From Psychrobacter piscatorii (lineage in GTDB: Bacteria; Pseudomonadota; Gammaproteobacteria; Pseudomonadales; Moraxellaceae): a stretch of DNA of 64,000 bases. The notes under the pieces were generated by a model that was not told where the DNA came from, ran no database searches, and was given only the letters and a program-made list of their open reading frames with translations. The stretch spans positions 1 through 64,000 of the forward strand of contig NZ_CAJHAR010000013.1 of NCBI RefSeq assembly GCF_904846415.1, read 5' to 3'. The translations under genes were made by a program, and so were the position numbers. Below are positions 9,449 to 15,772 of this stretch, piece by piece (the stretch's first letter is position 1; each line of letters opens with the position of its first letter).

Positions 9449-9472
9449 ATCATAACTAAAGAAGCGAAGTAA

Positions 9473-9600
9473 TACTCAAATACTCAAATACTCAAATACT
9501 CAAATACTCAAATACTCAAATACTCAAATACTCAAATACTCAAATACTCAAATACTCAAATACTCAAATACTCAAATACTCAAATACTCAAATACTCAAA
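9473..9600. repeat. Sixteen perfect tandem copies of the octamer TACTCAAA
   Basis: The 128 bp consist of 16 uninterrupted identical 8-bp units. They begin one base after the TAA that ends the serine recombinase remnant and lie 20 bp from the IS982-type right end. The plus strand has no stop in any frame, and the minus strand has TGA in every frame. Perfect identity over 16 units implies recent expansion or strong turnover by slippage. No gene starts immediately downstream on the plus strand. Confidence 0.95.
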
Positions 9601-9642
9601 ATCATTTTGACTATCTGTATCAAGGCTTGTCAAATTACAATG

Positions 9643-9705
9643 GTCTGTTATCAGCAGTTCCTTTTATACAGTCTGTTTTAAGTAGTTTATTAGCGTAAAT
9701 AGGGT
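9643..9705. repeat. Imperfect direct repeat, copy A (partner at 12498-12562)
   Basis: This copy shares the blocks gtctgttat, gttcc, acagtctg-tttaagtagt and agggt, in the same order and spacing, with the copy at 12498. The two are roughly three-quarters identical over ~63 bp. The pair brackets the Fic and serine recombinase genes, as expected if that segment was inserted or duplicated as a unit. Confidence 0.6.
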
Positions 9706-9840
9706 CAAGAAAAATATTGATTACGTTTTAGGCTATGGTATTTCAGCCGAATCTCTTATAGCCGAATCATCATCGCAACGATGATATTTATACCAGATTG
9801 ATTATCAAAGTAGGCTTCCCTGCGTATAGCAGGGTTTCCC

Positions 9841-11424
9841 CTACCTATTCAAATCATCTGTCTCATCTTTAAAGGTTTCTACAACGACAGCAAAAATGTC
9901 ATCCCAAACTGCCTCATTTGCCAAAAACGGATAATCCTTAAGTAGCTTATTACTTTTAGCACCTTTATTTTGTAGCATGCTGCGAATGATTCTATCGGCA
10001 TAGCTGTTGGGCATCTCAATAATCTCTTTTATCGCCAGTCGTGCATGGTCATGTTGTCTTAGGTACTGTGACTCGTTATGCATCTCTTTTTCAATAACAT
10101 GAGCAATCAGTCCTGATAAGTACTGAACGTGAGGCGTTAGATCCATAAAGCGCCATGCAGGTTGAATCAGGTGAGTATTTCCAAAATTTAAGTTTGAGCG
10201 AATACCATCAGGGTAAGTAACTGCCTTTTTATCAAAGCTGTAATGATCACGGATTTGCTTCATAAGCGGCACAGAGACACGGTCTAAAATTTTGTCATAG
10301 GCATGACGGTCTGAGGGATGCTCAGCAATGGCTTGTGATATAGGTAGGATAATCGGCTCATGAATGACCTGGTCTCGCCTGAGGACGTCATTAATTAAGA
10401 AGCGATGTACACGGCCATTGCCATCCGCCAGCGGATGAATATATACAAAAGCAAAGGAGGCAACCGCACTACGCATCAGTGCTGATTGTCCCTCAGTCTT
10501 TTCCATAAATACCTGTAACCCTGCTAGCTTGTTAGCAATGTCATCAGCAGGTGGCGCGATATAGTGCACAATTTCTTTAAAGCCATTCACCTGAGTATGC
10601 GACACAAAAACTGGTGATTGACGGATGCCGTACTGCTGAATAATAGTTTTACTACCCAATATGTCTTGTTGCAACTCTGCTAGCGACTCAGGATCAAGCG
10701 GAATATCGCCCTTGCCGGTACGCCGTGCCATTACATCGGCGAAACGTTCAATACGTTTTAACTCTTTCCCTTCACCTTCTATGGTAAAGCTGGCTTTACT
10801 CTCTCGTAATGTCATCCATACGGAGGCACGCATCAGTAAGTCTTGTCCAAATTCATCGTTAAGCTTATCAACCATCGTGGCAATATCGAGTGCTGCCGCT
10901 TGCGTAAACGACTCTGTTTTCACCAATTGAGGACAGAAATGACGGGTTCCTGCAAGATTGTCATTGATACGCCAACGAGCATTCTTTATGACATGCGCAG
11001 GGCTTGAAGTAACCTGCTTCTTAGCATCTAGAGCATCCACATAGTTACCGCCTAAATTACTCGGTACTGCTAACTGCTGACCCATGAGCCATTCATACAA
11101 GAATGCCATTCTACGGGCATAGCTGCCTGTGGGCTCAGCGTTTACCCATGCTTGTACGTCATTAGCCCCTATCTGCTCAAACAGACGAGCCAGTAACTCC
11201 AAATTCAGTACTTCATGACGCATGTGAAACTGTAAGTGCGCAATGATAGTGTCCAGTGGCCGCGCAGTTTCCTGATAAGCGTTATGGATGACATCACCGT
11301 CTTTATAGGTTTGCCTGCGCCCACCGATACTACTGCTGACATATAAAGGCGAAACCAGCTCGATGCTGGCATAACGGATAAGCCATGCTGCGCCAATAGG
11401 GTCTGAAGTAGGGGTATTCATCAT
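9841..11424 (-). CDS. Fic-domain protein (probable AMP transferase) with internal inhibitory motif
   Basis: Fic enzymes transfer AMP or a related group from a nucleotide to hydroxyl groups of target proteins. The catalytic loop HPLADGNGRVHR lies at residues 330-341 and has all the key residues (His330, Asp334, Asn336, Arg338, Arg341). The inhibitory helix motif S-x-x-x-E-G lies before it at residues 212-217 (SFTIEG), so the enzyme is probably self-inhibited (class II arrangement) and needs no separate antitoxin. The N-terminal ~200 residues are a domain of unknown role and the C-terminus is a helical extension; at 527 residues it is long for the family. No antitoxin gene is next to it. It shares its orientation with the downstream-numbered serine recombinase, and 65-bp direct repeats flank the pair. 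Confidence 0.88.
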   Translation of the reverse strand: MMNTPTSDPIGAAWLIRYASIELVSPLYVSSSIGGRRQTYKDGDVIHNAYQETARPLDTIIAHLQFHMRHEVLNLELLARLFEQIGANDVQAWVNAEPTGSYARRMAFLYEWLMGQQLAVPSNLGGNYVDALDAKKQVTSSPAHVIKNARWRINDNLAGTRHFCPQLVKTESFTQAAALDIATMVDKLNDEFGQDLLMRASVWMTLRESKASFTIEGEGKELKRIERFADVMARRTGKGDIPLDPESLAELQQDILGSKTIIQQYGIRQSPVFVSHTQVNGFKEIVHYIAPPADDIANKLAGLQVFMEKTEGQSALMRSAVASFAFVYIHPLADGNGRVHRFLINDVLRRDQVIHEPIILPISQAIAEHPSDRHAYDKILDRVSVPLMKQIRDHYSFDKKAVTYPDGIRSNLNFGNTHLIQPAWRFMDLTPHVQYLSGLIAHVIEKEMHNESQYLRQHDHARLAIKEIIEMPNSYADRIIRSMLQNKGAKSNKLLKDYPFLANEAVWDDIFAVVVETFKDETDDLNR

Positions 11425-11725
11425 GAGGGGCTCAAGCGATTATAGATAAGCCATTTTGCAGAAAAGCGATTATGAATGCAATATAATGATTATAATGAAG
11501 CCTCATTGCATTAAATCGATTTTTATATGACGCTGTGATGTCTTTAGATAAAGATCGAAGGGCGTTTTAAGTGGGCATAATTGAACGAAATTGAATGATG
11601 AAAATACACCGTTCTTAACACAGCTACGTAGTAATAGAGTACCTATTTCTGCAAATAAAGCCTTCTTGCCTCGCGTGTAAAGCCTTATATATCAGCTGTT
11701 TATGAACAAAAATAAAATATCTCAG

Positions 11726-12319
11726 CTATGAGCCTGGCTTTAACACCCGGTAAACAGTAGCTACGCCAACACCAACTGCCTTAGCGATTTCCTCTTTTGT
11801 CATATTGCCTTGACTGTCTAATTCTCTAATACGATTGTGTTTCGTTGTATTAGGCTTCTTACCGGAGGGCTTATAGCCACTGTTAGCCAATCCCTGCTTG
11901 ATACGCTCTCTACGCTTGTCGTTATCAAGCTTTGCCATCGTTGCTAATAAGTCGATCAGCATATGGTTAATCACTGTTAGGATCTCACCTGTCATGCCAT
12001 TATTAACTGTATGCGTCGTTGGTAGATCAGCCACCACCAATCGCAAGCCTTTGTCTTTGATACGCTGCTTTAGAATTGCAAAATCATCTTGAGATAATCG
12101 GCTTAATCTATCCACGCTTTCAACCAGTAGAATATCGCCTTGCTCAGCGTCCTTTAGCAGCTTGGCTAATAATGGTCTATCGAGCTTTGTACCACTGAAA
12201 TGCTCGACGTACTCAACATGGTTATCATCATAACTTGTACTGAAAGCCACCAAATCAGCCAATGCTCTGGTAGCGTCTTGATCCTTAGTGCTGGCTCTCA
12301 CATAAATACGAACAGTCAT
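11726..12319 (-). CDS. Serine recombinase (resolvase/invertase family)
   Basis: This 197-residue protein contains the resolvase catalytic domain, with RAST around Ser10 as the nucleophile and the conserved block DILLVESVDRLSRL. It ends in a C-terminal helix-turn-helix (NMTKEEIAKAVGVGVATVYRVL). The length fits small resolvases such as those of Tn3-type transposons and plasmids. A pair of inverted-repeat sites lies directly upstream (12379-12462), as expected for a res site beside its own gene. It probably resolves cointegrates or inverts DNA, and may have mobilised the Fic or cation transporter cargo. Confidence 0.92.
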   Translation of the reverse strand: MTVRIYVRASTKDQDATRALADLVAFSTSYDDNHVEYVEHFSGTKLDRPLLAKLLKDAEQGDILLVESVDRLSRLSQDDFAILKQRIKDKGLRLVVADLPTTHTVNNGMTGEILTVINHMLIDLLATMAKLDNDKRRERIKQGLANSGYKPSGKKPNTTKHNRIRELDSQGNMTKEEIAKAVGVGVATVYRVLKPGS

Positions 12320-12378
12320 AACCCACCTCTATTATTTAGACTTAATAATTAGTGCTCATTGATAATAACAAGATATTA

Positions 12379-12462
12379 CTATCATTTAATAATATAAAAA
12401 AGTCTAATGATAGATAGATTATCATTTAAAGGTTTTATGTTTTGGGTATAGGCTAATGATAG
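12379..12462. promoter_or_regulatory. res-like recombination site with two inverted-repeat subsites
   Basis: Two sites have the same arms. In the first, CTATCATTTA at 12379-12388 faces TAATGATAG at 12405-12413. In the second, TTATCATTTA at 12419-12428 faces TAATGATAG at 12454-12462. Arms repeated at different spacings upstream of a resolvase gene are the usual layout of res subsites, where the recombinase dimer binds and also represses its own promoter. The assignment rests on pattern and position. Confidence 0.5.
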
Positions 12463-12497
12463 GAAAAAAGCACAGCAGCCAGTCTTATAATTCAAAA

Positions 12498-12562
12498 GTC
12501 TGTTATAGATGGTTCCATGCTAACAGTCTGCTTTAAGTAGTCTGTTAATATGTTTGAAGGGT
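12498..12562. repeat. Imperfect direct repeat, copy B (partner at 9643-9705)
   Basis: This is the second copy of the repeat described at 9643. It lies just upstream of the cation transporter gene and may include part of that gene's promoter region. Confidence 0.6.
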
Positions 12563-12736
12563 GAGATAGCTGGTTCCGCTAAGGTATAGCTTTTGAAACC
12601 ATTTTTCTTTATATTGTCACTTAGACAGGCTGGGCATTTGATGTATAGTGTCATTTGCATTTCACTATTTATCAATTTCTCAGCCTGTTTTTTTTCAGCC
12701 TACTTTTTGAACCACCACCCGGATATAAATGTAGCT

Positions 12737-13570
12737 ATGAATAAAACAACTTTTAAAATATCGAAGATGGACTGCCCTTCGGAGGAAAACCTAATCCGAA
12801 TGAAATTAGAGGGCCACTCGAATATTGAACATCTTGAGTTCGACATTCCTAACCGTCAATTAACTGTGTTTCATCATGACAATATAGAAGGGATAGAGAC
12901 TGCTATTCATGACCTAAAATTAGGAGACACCCTACTCTCGACCGAAACCATTGACCCCTCTGATCCCAACAATAATTTTAAAATTGATGCTGACTCTAGT
13001 CACAAAAAAGATGCTGAGCAAAGAAAGCTACTATGGATAGTGCTGGTCATTAACTTTGCTTTCTTTATTATTGAAATGAGCACGGGACTGATTTCTCGTT
13101 CGATGGGGTTGGTCGCCGACAGCTTAGATATGTTAGCAGATAGCTTCGTGTACGGAATTAGCTTATTTGCGGTCGGTGGAACGGTCATTAAGAAAAAACG
13201 GATTGCTAGAATTGCCGGATATTTTCAAATTACGCTAGCGATTCTTGGTTTTTTAGAAGTACTAAGACGTTTCTTTGGCAATGAGCAGTTACCTGACTTT
13301 TCTACCATGATAGTCATATCGATTCTTGCGCTAATTGCAAACTCGATTTGCCTCTATTTACTACAAAAATCGAAAAGCAAAGAAGAAGAAGCCCATATGC
13401 AAGCCAGTATGATTTTCACTTCAAACGATGTGATTATCAATTTAGGGGTAATTGTTGCAGGGATTTTGGTTAATTGGTTACACTCTAGTACGCCTGATTT
13501 GATTATTGGTAGCATCGTATTTGCTTTAGTTATTCAGGGCGCCTTTAGAATATTGAAGTTGAGTAAGTAG
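12737..13570 (+). CDS. Cation diffusion facilitator-type transporter with N-terminal metal-binding-like domain
   Basis: The start chosen, the ATG at 12737, gives MNKTTFKISKMDCPSEEN, the normal beginning of a heavy-metal-associated-like domain (the usual CxxC is reduced to a single Cys). The frame is open further upstream to 12593, but that would add 48 residues with no counterpart. After ~75 residues come about six membrane helices of the CDF exporter fold. They include ADSLDMLADS in helix 2, with the two aspartates of the metal site, and NDVIINLGVI in helix 5 with the matching Asn and Asp. CDF proteins move Zn, Co, Cd or similar divalent metals out of the cytoplasm by proton exchange; the metal here is not known. 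It lies in the accessory region next to a recombinase, as metal resistance cargo often does. Confidence 0.82.
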   Translation: MNKTTFKISKMDCPSEENLIRMKLEGHSNIEHLEFDIPNRQLTVFHHDNIEGIETAIHDLKLGDTLLSTETIDPSDPNNNFKIDADSSHKKDAEQRKLLWIVLVINFAFFIIEMSTGLISRSMGLVADSLDMLADSFVYGISLFAVGGTVIKKKRIARIAGYFQITLAILGFLEVLRRFFGNEQLPDFSTMIVISILALIANSICLYLLQKSKSKEEEAHMQASMIFTSNDVIINLGVIVAGILVNWLHSSTPDLIIGSIVFALVIQGAFRILKLSK

Positions 13571-13684
13571 CCAAGCCTAATAACTGAAGCAAATAGCTCA
13601 AGTAAGTAGCTTAATTAAACCGCTAAGTGTAAAGTAACTGGGTTTGAAGCAAATAAACATCATAAGGATATGAGACCTCAAGCA

Positions 13685-13813
13685 ATGATTGAACAAACTT
13701 TAAATCTAGTCACCACCAAAGACCATCAGCAAGTTGCCGTTTGGCGAATAATAGATGATGAAGTCTTTGATAAGAATCTGGGAGACCTTCCTAAATTTTG
13801 TGTAAGTATTTAA
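13685..13813 (+). pseudogene. 5' fragment of an unidentified gene cut by an insertion sequence remnant
   Basis: The frame begins MIEQTLNLVTTKDHQQVAVW and runs about 33 codons before entering the IS256-like end at 13782, then stops at 13811-13813. The beginning resembles alpha/beta-hydrolase N-termini, but this is a weak impression. It has a possible start context (aagg about 15 bp upstream). The rest of the gene is missing. Confidence 0.45.
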
Positions 13814-13849
13814 TCTAAACGTCAGTTACACAGAATCTGGGATGGTCTC
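13782..13849. mobile_element. 68-bp remnant of an IS256-like element made only of its two ends
   Basis: The left arm begins gagaccttcc and ends tgtgtaa (13782-13805). The right arm (13826-13849), read on the other strand, begins gagaccatcc and ends tgtgtaa. The arms match at 20 of 24 positions with only 20 bp between them. The ends resemble IS256-family termini. There is no transposase, so this is either a deletion product or a very small non-autonomous element. No target duplication is evident. Confidence 0.6.
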
Positions 13850-13984
13850 TTCAAGTCCTCACTAGCGCACCGATCATAGATAGAATATCTATGGTAAGTA
13901 CATCATGAAGTACACTGTGGCTATCTCAGCAAGTTGAAACCTTAATACCATTAGCTCACAGCCAAAGATTCAAGTCCTCACTAG
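13850..13984. repeat. Pair of 16-bp direct repeats, each followed by a short perfect hairpin
   Basis: The sequence ttcaagtcctcactag occurs at 13850-13865 and again at 13969-13984, 119 bp apart. Each copy is followed within ~12 bp by a different small palindrome: catagata/tatctatg after the first and gcgca/tgcgc after the second. A shared tag with non-identical but equally placed hairpins suggests element ends or protein-binding sites. It does not fold as a tRNA. Confidence 0.6.
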
Positions 13985-13996
13985 GGAACCGCGCAT

Positions 13997-14025
13997 TCTG
14001 CGCATAAAGGTACATTATGGTAAAT
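13997..14025. other. dif-like XerC/XerD site with a 7-bp spacer
   Basis: The arms are tctgcgcataa (13997-14007) and ttatggtaaat (14015-14025) with aggtaca between them. They closely resemble the XerC and XerD arms of gammaproteobacterial dif (tgcgcataa and ttatgttaaat). The spacer is 7 bp instead of 6, so the site may be a degenerate or mobile-element-borne version. It sits between the accessory patchwork and the thyA-carrying element. Confidence 0.4.
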
Positions 14026-14115
14026 GGTTTTAGATAGAATGATTCGGTTTCATTGGATCCATTGGGGCATAGCCTGTTGATAAGTTATTAAGACAATTAG
14101 TTGTTACGAACAGGT

Positions 14116-14145
14116 TTGTACAATTGAGCCTTGAAACTTTATAAT
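14116..14145 (+). promoter_or_regulatory. Sigma-70-type promoter of the element-borne thyA
   Basis: A -35-like TTGTAC (14116-14121) and a perfect -10 TATAAT (14140-14145) are 18 bp apart. They lie about 94 bp before the thymidylate synthase start and point towards it. Confidence 0.55.
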
Positions 14146-14238
14146 GCTCAATGAAATCAAAAGGTAAAATGTATTGTCCACGCAGTTCAACAAAAATCAC
14201 CTTTTGAGATAAGTTTGTAGTCCAACTAAGGTTATTGA

Positions 14239-15090
14239 ATGAAACAGTATCTAGATTTATGTCAACGTATAGTTGATGAGGGTGTATGGGTCGAGAATGA
14301 ACGGACTGGAAAACGCTGCTTAACCGTTATTAATGCTGATTTAAACTACAATGTAGGAGCTAATGAGTTTCCCTTAGTAACTACTCGAAAGAGTTATTGG
14401 AAAGCAGCTATCGCAGAATTATTAGGGTATCTACGTGGTTATGATAGCGCAGCTCAGTTTCGAGCTATTGGATGTAATACATGGAACGCTAATGCCAATG
14501 AAAATGAAGCTTGGTTAGCTAATCCTTATCGTAAAGGTAAGGATGATATGGGCCGAGTTTATGGTGTACAGGGGCGCAGGTGGCGTAATTCAGTAGGAGA
14601 GGAGTTTGACCAGCTTCATAAGATCTATGATAACTTGCGAAACGGTATTGATGACCGAGGTGAAATTCTAACCTTCTACAATCCAGGTGAGTTTCATATG
14701 GGATGTTTACGTCCTTGTATGCATACTCATACATTTTCGTTGTTAGGTGGCAAGCTTTATTTGACTTCATCACAACGTTCATGTGATGTACCATTAGGTC
14801 AAAATTTTAATCAGATTCAAGTGTTTACCTTACTAGCTCTCATGGCTCAAATTACGGGCCACGAGGCCGGAAAAGCTTATCATAAGATCGTAAATGCACA
14901 TATTTATGAAGATCAATTACAATTAATGCGTGACGTGCAATTAAAACGCGAACCTTATCCGGCACCTAAGCTTCATATTAACCCTGAAATTAAGTCTCTC
15001 GAAGATATTGAAACATGGGTAACATTGGATGATTTTAGAGTTGAAGGATACCAGTATCATGAGTCTATTGCCTATCCATTCTCAGTTTGA
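14239..15090 (+). CDS. thyA: Thymidylate synthase, complete, divergent from the resident copy
   Basis: ThyA methylates dUMP to dTMP with methylenetetrahydrofolate in the cytoplasm. The 283-residue protein keeps the catalytic cysteine in [10 protein letters not shown] (near residue 160), the dUMP-phosphate arginine block [16 protein letters not shown] and the late [11 protein letters not shown] segment with the His/Tyr pair that holds dUMP. Its sequence is far from the interrupted resident ThyA at 22462-23053 and resembles phage-type or other non-Moraxellaceae enzymes, so it came in with the element. A good promoter lies at 14116-14145, and the gene is convergent with the recombinase operon. 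As the resident enzyme has lost its C-terminal quarter, this gene is probably the working thymidylate synthase of the cell unless a thyX exists elsewhere. Confidence 0.93.
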   Translation: MKQYLDLCQRIVDEGVWVENERTGKRCLTVINADLNYNVGANEFPLVTTRKSYWKAAIAELLGYLRGYDSAAQFRAIGCNTWNANANENEAWLANPYRKGKDDMGRVYGVQGRRWRNSVGEEFDQLHKIYDNLRNGIDDRGEILTFYNPGEFHMGCLRPCMHTHTFSLLGGKLYLTSSQRSCDVPLGQNFNQIQVFTLLALMAQITGHEAGKAYHKIVNAHIYEDQLQLMRDVQLKREPYPAPKLHINPEIKSLEDIETWVTLDDFRVEGYQYHESIAYPFSV

Positions 15091-15259
15091 TATCAGCATA
15101 AAGTGAAAGCTGAGAAAAGTGATAAATTTCTATTAGGCATAAAGTATCAGTATATGTGATTTATGCTATAGGGTATATGCTTATTAGCTAAGCTCTTGCT
15201 AGCTCTTAAGTACAAGGAAATTAAGTTTATACTTTTATAACAAAGGTGGTCTCGATAGA

Positions 15260-15772
15260 TTAGTGCATCAGCTGGTTCGGTGTTGCATCTTTTAAAGCTA
15301 ACATTTGTCTCAGTTTTTTAATCTCCTGTCTAGCTTCTAATAACGACCTTTTATCTGTATCAGATTGTTTTTTATAATAATCTCGTGACTCTTTCATTTT
15401 TTGTAACCGTTTATCTGAGTGTTGAGCGACTCTTTTTATATCTTGATATTCATTAAACCAGTAGATAACCTCATTTTGTGCTTGAATCATCTTTGCTTCA
15501 AGCACATTCTTAACATCAGCGTTATCTATAGCTTTTTTTTCTTTACGCGATTTCTCTTCAGCTTTTCTGATATCTTTGAGCTGATTTAGCTTTTGGACAG
15601 GCCAACCACGGTTTGTAATAGTATTTCGATGAATACCAGTCATCTTCGAAAGTTGCGCTATAGTGGGTTTTAGTTTTTTGTTATTTTGAAGATCTATTAA
15701 GGCAATATTTAGAGCAGAAGTTATTGCTTCATAGTCGTCATTATTTTTTTGATCATAAGCTTCATTACTCAT
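15260..15772 (-). CDS. Small HTH and coiled-coil protein of the recombinase operon (TnpC-like)
   Basis: This 170-residue protein has an N-terminal helix-turn-helix-like segment (TIAQLSKMTGIHRNTITNRGW, residues ~39-58). A long charged coiled coil follows to the C-terminus (residues ~70-160, rich in Lys, Glu and Gln). Its last position in the operon and its size fit TnpC of Tn554, an accessory protein that aids recombination. It overlaps the 702-residue recombinase by 4 bp, which indicates coupled translation. Exact function is inferred from position and layout. Confidence 0.65.
   Translation of the reverse strand: MSNEAYDQKNNDDYEAITSALNIALIDLQNNKKLKPTIAQLSKMTGIHRNTITNRGWPVQKLNQLKDIRKAEEKSRKEKKAIDNADVKNVLEAKMIQAQNEVIYWFNEYQDIKRVAQHSDKRLQKMKESRDYYKKQSDTDKRSLLEARQEIKKLRQMLALKDATPNQLMH

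Noticed and set aside
9473..9600. CRISPR array
   Set aside because: The repeats are 8 bp and directly adjacent with no spacers, so this is a simple tandem array.
12593..12736. 48-residue N-terminal extension of the cation transporter
   Set aside because: The extra residues have no counterpart in this type of protein and the stretch overlaps the likely promoter area; the Met at 12737 begins the normal domain.
13850..13984. tRNA 3' ends, because ttcaagtcc looks like a T-loop
   Set aside because: The flanking bases cannot form a T-stem or an acceptor stem, and no anticodon arm lies upstream.
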